DNA from: Dentipellis sp. KUC8613
Lineage: Eukaryota > Basidiomycota > Agaricomycetes > Russulales > Hericiaceae
NCBI GenBank assembly: GCA_002286715.1
Contig: NSJX01000006.1
Coordinates: 248,001-312,000, forward strand
Length of the DNA stretch: 64,000 bases
Reading direction: 5' to 3'
The notes beneath the pieces are model-generated. The model ran no database searches and was not told the DNA's origin. It saw only the letters and a program-made list of their open reading frames with translations. Numbering within the stretch: position 1 is the stretch's first letter; each line of letters starts with the position of its first letter. Of this stretch, positions 11,014-21,612 are shown piece after piece. The position numbers were made by a program, and so were the translations under genes.

Positions 11014-13378
11014 TTATGGGCTGGAGCCGGGGCTCCCAGGCGCCATCGCCTTCGACGCCCAGTACGCTCGCTTCCTGTCGATTTTCACCGGTTTTGTCTT
11101 GCCATTGCTGCTGACCTTCGCCTTCACCTCTCCGCTCTCGCTCCCACTGTCCACGACCGCATACTCCTGCTCTTCGCGGGCTAGACTGTCGTCGCTGTCA
11201 CTAAGCGTGTGGATGACGACATCGTCCTTGCGGTCATTCGCGTCGTCTTCGTCTTCGTCGTCTGTGGTAAACACGGTGTGCGCATCTTGCGGCTTACCCA
11301 TGCGCCGTCGCTTCTTCGGAGGTATACCATAACGGCTCTCTTCCTCTTCTTCTGCATCCACGTCGATGACTTCACGTTCGGCACGCGCCTTCTTCTGTCT
11401 GTCACGCTGGCGTTCATAGTCCGCTTCCTCTTCTTTATCCGCCTTCTCCCAAGCGCGTTTTACGCTCGACCGAGCAGCTCCATTTGCTTCCGACGATGCA
11501 CCATTGGGTGCTGGCCGGTCCTCCACGACGAAGGCTTTCGGGGCAACTCCAAGAATATTATGAAGAGTCCTCTTGTCATAGACTTCTTGCACTATTCGTC
11601 GGCGATTGATGGTCTATGACACCTGCATCAGAATGTTGTAGTGTAAAGCATATCAGAAGCCTACCTCCTGGGTTACGCCCAATACACTGCAAAGAATACT
11701 CAAGTCTTCTGGATTGGAGTGGTCACGTAGGCTGACCGTGCGGCCGGTCCGCCTGGAATTCAGCATGCTCGACTGCATATACGCTGCAGCCGTCATGATC
11801 CCATGTGCACCTGCGAACGTCTGACGCACTCGTGCAATATTGTACGAGCCTCGCGAGATGTCGTTGGCTACATGATCCTGGATGAGACTTCGACAAAATG
11901 CGAAATTTATCATACGTACATGAGTCGCCTGGGTCTTCGATGGACAGCAATGAGGATTTCGAATAGTCGCTCCATCCGCGCTGCGACTTGTTGAAATACG
12001 TTCCACCATCGCGCACCGAGATCCCCGCTTCTTGGTAGTTGAAGTAGCACCCGTAAAGCTCGAAAAACTCCATGACCAGTACGCCGAGGTTCTTCGTGGG
12101 ATCAATCTCGCCTCTTCTGATCTTTGGATGCATCTGCAGAAAGCTGATGCACAGACACACGATGCTGTAGCTCCCCAGCCCGCCCGTGTACACCTCGTTC
12201 ATGCTGCGCTGGTGAAGGAAAGCCTTGCAGACCATGACAAGGTGCCGGAGAGCGGGCATCTCCTTGAGGAAGTTGTTCACCATCTTGCCTGCCTCTACAC
12301 CGTTGCCCTGGTTGACCGAGATGTCGACCGCGAACTTGCCCCATATTGTGACAAATTTCACGATTGGCACTTTTGCTTTGGCGATAATGGTGACTTTATC
12401 GGTGATGTGGGCGCGTTTGAGGGTATTAGCAAGAGCATGAAGCACTGTGACACGGTCTGAGTATGCCATGGACTGGGACATGACCACCAGGTCAATATCA
12501 CTGTTCAAAAATCAGGAAAAGGCAGAAAGGCTACAACAAAATAGACGAACCCAAGGGGAAGGTATAATTTAGTCTGGTAACTGCCAAACGGCATGACTTT
12601 CGCATCCGGAAAGTTCTTCGTGACGGCTTGTTGGATCATCTGCACGATCAACGAGCGCACCTCGTCCTCCGCCGGCGTCGGTGAGATGTACCGCACGAAT
12701 GCGTCTACCTCCTGATGCAGCCTAGATCGCTTATTAGGAATATCGAGGTAAGTAGAAGAGGAACACTCACATTTCCGCAACGTTTGCGCAGCCGTCCCAA
12801 TCGACATCCACCACCCATGGTGCTTTCCTAGAGGCAGCGTCCATGCGCTGCTTCTTGTTCTGATACCCATCGTCCAGGTCAAACTCCTCCACCTTCCTCT
12901 TCCTCGCGCTCCCCCGATCCCGATCCCGGTCCCGATCCTTGTCTCTATCCCACTCCCTTAACTTCCCCTTGCCCTTATCCCATTCCCTCCTCGGAGTCTC
13001 CACTTCTTCCTTCTTCCTCTCCTTGGCCCCCTCGTCTTCCGGCTCGTCCTCAAATCCAAACGGGATGAAATCCACGTTCTCCTCAAATCCCTTCTTCGCC
13101 TCTGCTCCTGCTCCTGCACCAGCCTCTGCCTTCGCCTCTGTATCCGCCGCCGGTGAGTCCGCTCTCGAGCTTTCCGAGCTGCGTTTTGACAGCGTCGAGG
13201 GCCCCGGGCCCGCCTCCGCGTTCGCGTCCTCCTCAATTTCTACATCCTGCGACTTCTCCTTACGCTTCGATCGTTTCCTCTTCCGCGGCTTGCGCATGCT
13301 ATCTTGGTCTGGCGCCGCCTCGACGGTGGGTTTCGCAGAATCATACCGCGGCGAACGAGACCCGCGGCTCTGGGACAT
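11014..13378 (-). CDS. TRF4: TRF4/5-type non-canonical poly(A) polymerase (TRAMP complex)
   Basis: Five exons (13378-12771, 12721-12551, 12500-11920, 11867-11665, 11613-11014) give 720 aa. The enzyme adds short poly(A) tails to aberrant nuclear RNAs and hands them to the exosome. The nucleotidyltransferase core shows the helical turn FGSYQTKLYLP (248-258), the catalytic pair D261-I-D263 and the third aspartate D319 (FAVDIS). The PAP-associated domain is clear: RHLVMVCKAFLHQRSMNEVYTGG, NLGVLVMEFFELYGCYF, YFNKSQRGW, SIEDPGDSSNDISRGSYNI. The N-terminus is charged, with an alternating Arg/Asp tract at 141-155 encoded by slipped hexamers. The C-terminus is acidic/basic with likely nuclear signals. 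The fourth exon must start at TAG/CC; other acceptors put a stop in frame. It is 199 bp from the next gene on the same strand. Confidence 0.93.
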
Positions 13379-13577
13379 GGTGGGGGAGGAGGGGGATGGG
13401 TAGGTAGATGTGTAACGGCGAACTACAATAATAAGTGAGCAGGCGCTCGTAGACGCCGAAAATGGACGGCTCATGTGATGTTGGACGCCGTTCCACGTGA
13501 TGGAGACGCGTCTCGAGTCTTGAGTCTGCCTGGCGGAGGAACGACTGGGATATTGCTGTGAACTATGCGACAGCATG

Positions 13578-14090
13578 CTATTGATCTAGGTCGATTCTCT
13601 TCAGAAGCGGCGATGTTTCTGCGTCTGTCTTGGCCTCTTCGAATCCTTTCCCGTATCCCACCAGGCTCCAGACACCCTCCTCCTTTCCCTCTGCATCCTT
13701 TCCCTCGGCCTTCCAAATGACTTCACCTCCTTCTCCGCCGCTACCGTCCTCACCAACCTTCCCAGCCCTCAATCCCGCCACCCCATCCGGGAGCCCCGTA
13801 AAGTCGATCTCCAGATGCATCAAGCTGGCCACAGTCAGATACGACTTCAGTAGCTCCAACAGCTCCTGATTCGCGTCGCTCGCGATCCACTCATAATGCG
13901 CCGGCACGTCCTTCCACCCCGATACAAGATATATCTCTCCCTCCTTCGACGTATTCTGGAAGAACCGCAGAGGAAAGCCGGACCAGGCCGACTGGCGTTT
14001 TGCGAGGAGACGGAAGAGAGGAAGAAGGGTGGGTGAGCGAAACTCGTGCGGCGGAATGAGGTTGAGGATGGCGACTTCGGTGACTGGCAT
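13578..14090 (-). CDS. Small dimeric alpha/beta-barrel (ABM-like) protein
   Basis: Single exon, 170 aa, starting at MPVTEVAILNLIPP. The strand-helix pattern (an opening VTEVAILNLI strand, then a helix-rich stretch with RFFQNTSKEGEIYLVSGW and a DVPAHYEWIASDANQELLELLKSYL segment) resembles the antibiotic-biosynthesis-monooxygenase / stress-responsive dimeric barrel fold found in many fungi. The second half holds a Gly/Glu-rich insert (GEDGSGGEGGEV), then EGVWSLVGYGKGFEEA. No catalytic residues are evident, so substrate and reaction cannot be stated. A TATATAA sequence lies about 60 bp upstream. I am confident that it is a gene and less so about the fold. Confidence 0.75.
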   Translation of the reverse strand: MPVTEVAILNLIPPHEFRSPTLLPLFRLLAKRQSAWSGFPLRFFQNTSKEGEIYLVSGWKDVPAHYEWIASDANQELLELLKSYLTVASLMHLEIDFTGLPDGVAGLRAGKVGEDGSGGEGGEVIWKAEGKDAEGKEEGVWSLVGYGKGFEEAKTDAETSPLLKRIDLDQ

Positions 14091-14438
14091 CACTGCGAGT
14101 GGGGTGTGTGATATGATTGAAAGTGGGCCTTACATCTTGCCGGGTCCTCCTTATATACATACCTTGTCGTAAAGTCCCACATGGCGAGAAGGACGCGTCA
14201 GACGACGCGTAAGTGCGTCCTGTCACGAGGGCGTATAGGAATTCTGATTCAGAGTGCACCGAGCCGACAGAGCTGTGTGATGTTTGGAACATATATATAG
14301 TTGGTGAGGCTTACAGAAGAGTCGCTGCATAGCACGGTCTACACAAGTAGTCGTATAGACTGCATACTTACAGGTCAACTCGCAGGTAAGATGCAGTTGA
14401 CTGCAGATAAAGCACGAGCAAATCACGGTCGTGAGGAA
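14091..14438. other. Short intergenic region with TATA-like box
   Basis: About 350 bp between two minus-strand genes. It includes TATATAA (minus strand, 14157-14151) serving the ABM-like gene, and an ATG-TAA start-stop pair just downstream of it that would be a minimal upstream ORF if transcribed. Confidence 0.45.
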
Positions 14439-15474
14439 TCATTTCGCGGGCGCAGGCTGGTACAAGTAGCCTCCTTCCCTTGCAACGGCACCAAACTCGA
14501 GCTTGGCGAGTTCCCGCTTGGTCGTGGGGTCTGACAGACCGCACTCGATGCGGTCACCGGGGTTAATGGCACCAATGCCCGAAGGAGTGCCAGTCAGGAT
14601 CAGGTCACCTTCCTACACGATATGGAATATGGTGAGCATGAAATCCAGAGCTCTATGGGACAGCGCGCGTACCTCGAGAGTCATGATGGAGGAAACGTGC
14701 TCGATGAGGCGGGGGATGGGGAAGATCATCTTCGAGGTGTTTCCGTCCTGCTTGACCACGCCGTTGATCTGGGTAGAGATGAGCGAGGGCTCGACCGAGA
14801 TGACTTCCGTTACCGTACCTTCAGCCAGAGGTTCAAGTTCTGCGGGTCGGCGACCTCACTCTTGGGGACGAAGGCACTAGCAGGACAGATTTAGTCTGTG
14901 CGTCCACAGGGAAAGGAAGATGGAGAACCTGATGGGGGTGAAGGTGTCGAAGCCCTTCACGGCGGACCACGGAAGACCCTTCTTCTTGACCTCATCCTGC
15001 AAGTTCCGCGCAGTCATGTCTACAGCAAGAGCTGCGAATCCACATATTTTCAGAAAAATCAGACGTAACACGGGCAGACATGTACGCACCATACCCCGCG
15101 ATATGGGAAAGACTGTCCGCCTGCGAGATGTCGCGTCCTCCGCGTCCAATGACCAGACCGAGCTCAACTGCAAGCACATCCAAGTCAATACACAACTCCT
15201 CAGCGAACCACGGTCCAACACGCGTACCTTCATGGTGCGCAACGATGCCTCTCGGAATCTCGATGTTCCCGCCCGACGGGAGGTAGCTGCTCGTGGGCTT
15301 GAGGAAGAAGAACGGCTCCTTCGGGACCGCGTTGTTCAGCTCCTTGACATGGTCCGCGTAGTTGCGCCCGATCGCTACTATCTTTCTCAGTTGCAAACGC
15401 AGCATTCATGCAAGAAACTGTGAAGTAGGTACCTTCTTCCCGTTTCTGACGAAAGTTGCAGCGATGGAGGTCAT
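14439..15474 (-). CDS. FAHD1: FAHD1-type acylpyruvate hydrolase / oxaloacetate decarboxylase
   Basis: Seven exons (15474-15433, 15381-15228, 15167-15090, 15031-14929, 14876-14819, 14768-14673, 14612-14439) give 234 aa, the usual size for a single-domain FAH enzyme. Family members cleave acylpyruvates or decarboxylate oxaloacetate with Mg2+, usually in mitochondria. Seen here: the lid sequence IVAIGRNYADHVKEL, PFFFLKPTSSYLPSGG, the metal ligands in HHEVELGLVIG (E65, E67) and D96 in GYALAVDMTARNLQ, KGFDTFTPISAFVPK, the QDGNTSKMIFPIPRLIEH loop, and GDLILTGTPSGIGAINPGD. All core motifs are present, so the protein should be active. No clear mitochondrial presequence is visible ahead of the domain. 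Confidence 0.94.
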
Positions 15475-15811
15475 GGTGGTAAGTAAGGAACGTGAGCTTC
15501 CCCTGGTGCGTCACGATAAAATTAAAAATACGGCAAATGAGCCTGTCCCGTCGCGGCTGCACGGATGCCCGCCCCGGGGAAGCTTTCTACATACTAACGT
15601 AATCAGAGATCCTGAAGGTGTGCAACGTTCTTACGGTGCCTTGCCACAGAGCTTGAGTTTACCGATACAAATCTAAAGCATTATTCAAAGTAAACAGCAC
15701 ATATGTACATACTTGAACAAGTCGGTACGAAGCGAATATTCACAACAACAGAGCAAGCCGTCCGTGACATCAGAAGGAAAGAAACGACGAATCACCACCC
15801 CGACCGAACGC
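15475..15811. other. Intergenic DNA between FAHD1 and the SAPS gene
   Basis: About 340 bp between two minus-strand genes: FAHD1 promoter plus the 3' flank of the SAPS gene. Nothing else recognised. Confidence 0.5.
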
Positions 15812-18800
15812 TCACGTCGACGGGTGGTCTGACTCTCCCTCCGTCTTCGCTTCAGACTTTTCCGCCGACGCCTCATCAGCAGCCTTTGCGAAGTCCTCCG
15901 AACCCGACGAAGCATCGTCAGCCGACCCGGTGCTCGAGCTGCTGGCAAATGTCCAGCTGCCGGCTGTGGGAGTCGTGTCGCCGTCGCCACCGCTCCTGAA
16001 CTCGCCAAAATCGCCGAAGCTGTCGAAAGAGGTGTCGTGGGCTTCCTCGGAAAGGTTCGATGGGAAGTTGAAGGGGTCTGTACCGCTGGCGGCGGCGGCG
16101 TCAGAGAACGGACCGAAGGCGTCATCCTGAATGTGCGAATCGTCAGTAGCTGCTACGTAGCACAGTCCATATACGTAGCCCTCACATCATCTTCCTCTGC
16201 TGCAAATGGATCGCTGAAGGGACTTGATATTGACATGTCGGATGACGGTGCAAAAGTGTCCTACAAGGACGGTTAGCATACCTCCAAGCAATCCCCATTC
16301 AGTACTTACATCGAAACCATTTGCACTCAGTGGTCTCCGCTCTGTATTATGCGGCCGTGCCGATACGGGTGGTGCGTGATCAATCTCGAAATGCGATTGA
16401 GCAAGCCATCCACCATCTTCCTCGTCGGAGTTGTCCGACGACGATGAGCCGTTGTACTCGTCTCCAGAGTGCATCTCTTGAGCCAGATAACGCGCGAACT
16501 GAATGGGATCGAGCAAGTGAGAAGGTAACGCACGACACCATCGACGGAACAGACATACCTGTGGATGCTCGGCCTGTCCATAGTCCTCTTCCTCCTCGAA
16601 GGGTGCAGGGCCAAAATCGGCACTGCTTTCCCTGGTTGGCCGGGAGCCCGTGGCCCTATGGAACTCGCCTCGAACCTCTGATGCCTCACCAGCACCAGCG
16701 GCACTCGTGGATGCACCAGCAGCCGCACTTGACGCAGCGGCGTCTTCCTCGTCGACTTGCCATTGACCACTGGGCCGACCAGGACCAGCGTTGACCACTG
16801 GCTTCCCGCCCCCAAGAAGGCTAGAGTCTTTCTTCTTCGTCTCGTTGTACCGGCCACCGACATAGTCATCCCACTCGGGCTGTGGGATGCATTGCTCGAT
16901 GACGAGACGAAGTTCTGGAGGGAAATGTTCCAATGCGACGATGACATCCTCGGAGATGATCGTGAGGTGGCCCATGTAGCCGAGCCGAACGCCTTTGGGT
17001 TTCGAACTATCTTCTGGTGAGCGATGCAAACACGAATATGTGGATATGGTATATACCTTTCCTCATCATTACGCTTCTGTCCTTCAATGATCCGTTGCAT
17101 GAGACGAGCGTCCTTGAACAAGGAAATCGCGAGCGAGCGATTGACTCCTTCGTCTATACGGCCCGTGAGGATCTGATGGATGAGGTCGTACACGACACTA
17201 TGCAAGAAATTGTTCCAAGGGAATTCGAAGAACAGGTCCTACGCGTCTGCATTAGGGAACGTCTGATAGCACTGGGTTACAAACTTACCAGCATGGTGGA
17301 GAGCACTCCGGCGTCCAAGAGCTTCTGCTTCAGCCGCTCTCCGACTGGCAGCGGGATATCGGGTGACGAGAAGTCCTGAACCGTCAACCTCCTCGAGCTC
17401 CGCCTCGACCCACCAGATTTCCGACCAATGGTCGACACATCTGACCCGGTGCTCTTTCTCTGGGGAGACGCAGACACGCTCGGAGATCCCGGAGATGACG
17501 AAATCGGCGACGCCTTGCTGACGGATGGGGACGAGGCAGCACTTGACGGTTCCGCTGGCGATCTGACATGTCCTGGAGAAGACGGCGCGGAGCCGCTTCC
17601 CATAGATTTAGGCTCATCGTATATCGGGATATCCTCCATGGGGTCGTCGTCCGACCCAGGCCCGTCTCCGTCACTCATTTCTTCGTCCGAGTCAAGTAGA
17701 GACGAGCTATCCTGCGACCCGTGGACGGGCAGTTCTAATGCCGGCTCTACGTCGTCGGCGCCCTCGTCCATCGCATCATGCTCGCCATCTGTACCCGAGC
17801 CCATTGCGATGACCTGCGCGAGCTCCCCGAGAGCTGCCAGCCCGCCCTGCAATCGACCTTCGGAGTCGTACAGATGGTTGAACTCGGGCGAGCGGTTGAG
17901 AAGCGACATGCTCGAACAGTGAAGAAGTTCTGCGTAGAGCTCGCAGATCCGATAGCGCTCGAACGTGAGAGGCGTTATGCTTCCCAATGAAGTCAAAACG
18001 GGACCATCCTGCGAAAACAAGGATAAATGAAGGGCTGAACATGCAACATGGGTTATGTGACTTACGAAAGACCGCGGTTTTCGCAGGAAGCTTTGCAGCT
18101 TCTCGATAACGTCGCAGAAGAGCTCCAGGACCGGACCGAGGTGCACAACGCCCATGCGATCGACCATTTCTTGCATGGCCTGCTCGAGTGCTTCGCGCCC
18201 CTCGTCAGGTGTATACGTTGTCAGCTGCTGCTGGACCTGAATGAGTCGGTTGCGCAGAGTGTGGAACAGATATGGTTCGAAGAAGTCCGAGTTGTTTTGT
18301 CGGATCAACTCGATGATAATGCATATGGAGTGCACGACCGACGAGGTTGCAGACTCCGTAGTTGGCAGCGTCGGCGTTTTGGGATAGCTGTCGCCCTCTG
18401 CGTCCGCGTCACCTTCTTCGGCCTTGGATCCTTCTTGGGACGGAGACGAGCCAGTTTCCGGACCGAAGTCGAAGAGGATGTAGTCCAGAAGCGTCTGCAC
18501 ATTGTCGCGACGTGCGAGTTCGCGGGCGAACCGGTTTGACGCTGGGCCATTCTGCAGACCTTCTGACAAGGCTGCACCAGGAGAAGGTGCTGCCATTGAG
18601 ATGATGCCCTTGATGAGTTCGGACACGACGTTATGCATATCCGAGGAATGGGATGGCGAGAGGCGTTCAATAAGCCGGGCCATAAGGCGCTCTTTGGAAA
18701 GCCACTGCAGGCTTTGGTATAAGAGGGCTCATCGAGGAGCATATGCAGGCAGACGAAGACATACTTCTAGAACTTCAGCACCCGCGGGTTGCTCGTCCAG

Positions 18801-19500
18801 CTGGATGATGCGTATGAGCAGGTCCGAGAACGACGGCGTCTCGATGTGTTGCAGCAGTCGTTCGACAATGTTCGGCTGGGCGAGGATGAATTGGAGCATC
18901 TGCAAGTGTGCGGGATGCTCGGCACGTCATCGTATGCACAGGCGGAAGGAGCAGTCACCTCTGCTGGCTTCTTGTTGAGGAACACTGCGTTTATCTTCGC
19001 GAAATGCGAGGCCATGACCATGTGTGTCTTCATGTCTTCTGGAGGCCTGTCCAGGACAGTCTCCCAGAACGGATTCAGGAGCTGGTCAGAATGGTTGATA
19101 CATGTCTCGACGATGGACCATATCTCGCTGCAGAGGACTTCCGTAGCAACATAGGGGTATCTGAACACAACAAACAGCACAAATGAGTGGAATGAACGAA
19201 TCATAAAAGAACTGCTACGCACTTGAATCCCCCCGGCTCCTCGTCCTCTATCTGACCTGTCACGTATCCCAGCAAACGCTGCAGCACATCGACCCTCTGG
19301 AAATAATCGATAAGTCGGGTATTCTGAGCTTTGCACTCCTGCAGAAGATCATCTTCGTCCAGAATTGCTTCGAGCGATACGTCTTCCTTGTCCAGCAGGG
19401 TGTCTATTGAGGACCCATTTTGAAAGCCGAATCTGCCCAAATGCGCACATGAGCCGAGTTCTCAGCAGATTCAGGTGGCGACTATCTACCTCCAAAACAT
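15812..19500 (-). CDS. ekc1: SAPS-domain regulatory subunit of the Sit4/PP6 phosphatase
   Basis: Eleven exons (19500-19490, 19432-19223, 19160-18959, 18899-18765, 18704-18066, 18008-17289, 17238-17057, 17006-16559, 16498-16310, 16260-16186, 16126-15812) give 1041 aa. SAPS proteins direct the PP6/Sit4 catalytic subunit in cell-cycle and nutrient signalling. The N-terminus MFWRFGFQNGSSIDTLLDKE and the block LLQECKAQNTRLIDYF are diagnostic, as are EIWSIVETCINHSD, MLQFILAQPNIVERLLQHIE and the long alpha-helical SAPS domain to about residue 560. An acidic Ser/Pro-rich insert follows, then a second helical block (LHSVVYDLIHQILTGRI, GYMGHLTIISEDVIVALEHFP, FARYLAQEMHSGDEY). The tail has DPF-like repeats (FSDPFAAEED, TDPFNFPS). 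The symbol follows the single fission yeast homologue; budding yeast has four SAPs. Confidence 0.92.
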
Positions 19501-19801
19501 GGAATTGTGCGGGAAATGGACAGTCTGGTATTATGAATAGGGGTTGGGGAAGAGGTGGTGGGACATAGATTGGTTGAATAGGTGAAGCTGACGCGTTATG
19601 AGACCTTGTCGAGCTTGGTCCAGCTTCTGCCAGAAGCGGCCAATCAGGCCCAGCTCTGCGGCGAACCTCCTCACATCCGTCGCTCTCTTCCGTCCTCCTC
19701 GCAGCACCTTATCCAAATGGTATTCGATGTACGACAAAGCAAGTAACAGAGACTAATATATTAAAGTACAGATGAAGTGACCCCCCAGAATCCGGAAAAT
19801 A
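19501..19801. other. Intergenic DNA between the SAPS and AP-2 mu genes
   Basis: About 300 bp. A 68-codon minus-strand open frame (19531-19737) fills much of it but has no ATG start and lies where the SAPS 5' leader should be. Confidence 0.45.
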
Positions 19802-21612
19802 TCAAAACTGGGAAGATGTCAGTCTCGTGCCCTGCAAAGGAGGCGACAACACCTACCCGAATCTGATACGACCCACTCGCCCTCGTCAAGTATCTTACCC
19901 ACTTGATGCTGTGGTAATTCCCTTTCTCAAATACTTTGAGGAAGCGAACAATGAGTCCAGATGCGGTGAACATAAGGACTTGGAAGTCGACATCGATAGG
20001 CGGCCGTGCCCATACTTGTCGTCGAGTCGTGCTTGTCAGCTCCGCCAAGGCAGTGAATGTGCACTCATGGCCTCCTTGAATCCTCGGGATCCTGGCACAT
20101 CGTCAGAACACAACAGAAACAATTTCATGATACGTACTTCCAGATGACGACGTTCTCTGCAGGCGCATACTTGGCCTTGCCGTTCTGCACCTTGCAATCT
20201 ACGGTAGTGGTGTTTAAAGGCGTAGGAATCCGCAAGACAACGTTAGTCGCGGAAAGCTTATTGCTGAAGCTGGTCTTCACAGTAATGTTGTACGAGACTT
20301 GTGTTGTGCCAATTTCATTCACAGTGGGTATAATGCGCAAAGGTAGCTTGACGTTAGATGTCGAGCGATATCTGAGCGTAAGTTATTAGAGACGATTGGT
20401 AGGGAAAGAACGAAAGAACCAACGTCATCAGCTCAAACTCTCCGTCTGGGGGAATGAAGCTGATCGTTCTTGATGAGTCAAATTCGTTCAGCTTCACGCA
20501 TTGATGGAACCGACAATCGTCCAATTCTACAGCGTCGATAGCCCCGCGCTCACTCTTGTCGATTACGAGCTTGTCGTTAAGACCGAATTTGCATTCCGGT
20601 GTTCCGGTCAGGTAAGCGCGCATTTGGATATGACCATCAACGTCAGCACGGAGGACAGTGCCTAACCGCGGAACGACGCGTTAGCTTGGTGGTTCTACAA
20701 TAGTCAGAGTATGATACTATACCTTTCGCACTCATACTCAAGTTCACCGTCTCCACGACATCGACGAAGGCCTCGTTCTTCTTGTACTTGACGTCACCAC
20801 GCCTCCAGCTCGTCGCTCCCGTCGCTTGTGTCGTGATCTTGGAGGACTCTTCCTGGCGCAAATGTAAACGAATCAGGGCGATGTACAAGCAACATCAGAA
20901 CGGGCCACGCACTGCTGCGATTTGAGATGATACAATGCTCTCAGTGGTGATGTAAGTCTTGAGAGTGTCGATCTCGCTGTTCTGCGGATAGCCGAAGTCG
21001 TTGATCTCTGAGCCAGAATGAGAGATTGTATGGTCAAACATAGCATTACTCTCACCATCAATCAGCTCGTAAATCAGGACGAAGTTGTTCTTGACAGATT
21101 CTTCATCCACCTTCCCGAAGTACGACTTGCAGATACTGTTGACGCGGTAGCAGAATTCGAAGACCAGCGCTGCGTTCGCATTGTTCCTGGGAAGGATTAG
21201 ACGTCGCGCACAACTAGAGACATGCAAAGGACATACTTCGTGACTGCTACCAGATAGAGATTGTTCACTCGGACATGAAAGAAGCTGGTGGAACCAAGGG
21301 TGATGATGGGTGACCGGATGTCGCTGCTTGAGATGACTTGTATACGAAAGACGTCGGATATAGATCGCCTATAGACACTCTTTCTGTCAAAAACATGGGA
21401 TTCAATAGCCCGCAGACACGTACCTGACATCCGGACGGAATAGTCGCGAGATGAGGACCTACAGGCCAGACCAGTCAGACGGCCACCCCCACAACATATT
21501 CCCAGTCAACTACGTACTTCTCCCTTCTGATTGAAGATAAAGAACGCCTGTAATCAATGTCAGTTGTTGTGCTGAACAAATGGAAAGATAGGCCAAGAAA
21601 TACCGAAATCAT
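19802..21612 (-). CDS. APM4: AP-2 clathrin adaptor complex, mu subunit
   Basis: Eleven coding exons (21612-21604, 21547-21518, 21458-21424, 21383-21237, 21186-21056, 21007-20913, 20852-20723, 20661-20424, 20371-20138, 20091-19857, 19807-19802) give 429 aa. The mu chain of AP-2 reads tyrosine-based sorting signals on endocytic cargo at the plasma membrane. N-terminal longin-like half: [49 protein letters not shown]. The mu-homology half starts at [18 protein letters not shown], then [81 protein letters not shown]. The sequence matches AP-2 mu better than AP-1 or AP-3 mu. The first coding exon is 9 nt (MIS) and the last is 6 nt (Phe plus stop). Confidence 0.94.

Noticed and set aside
14120..14140. 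5'-UTR intron or upstream start for the ABM-like gene (AT|GTAAGG ... CGCAG)
   Set aside because: Looks like the split-ATG case, but joining gives AT-TGATG, which makes no start; and the TATA box places the likely transcription start inside the supposed intron.
19531..19737. 68-codon minus-strand frame between SAPS and AP-2 mu genes
   Set aside because: No ATG; lies where the SAPS leader is expected; no recognised motif.
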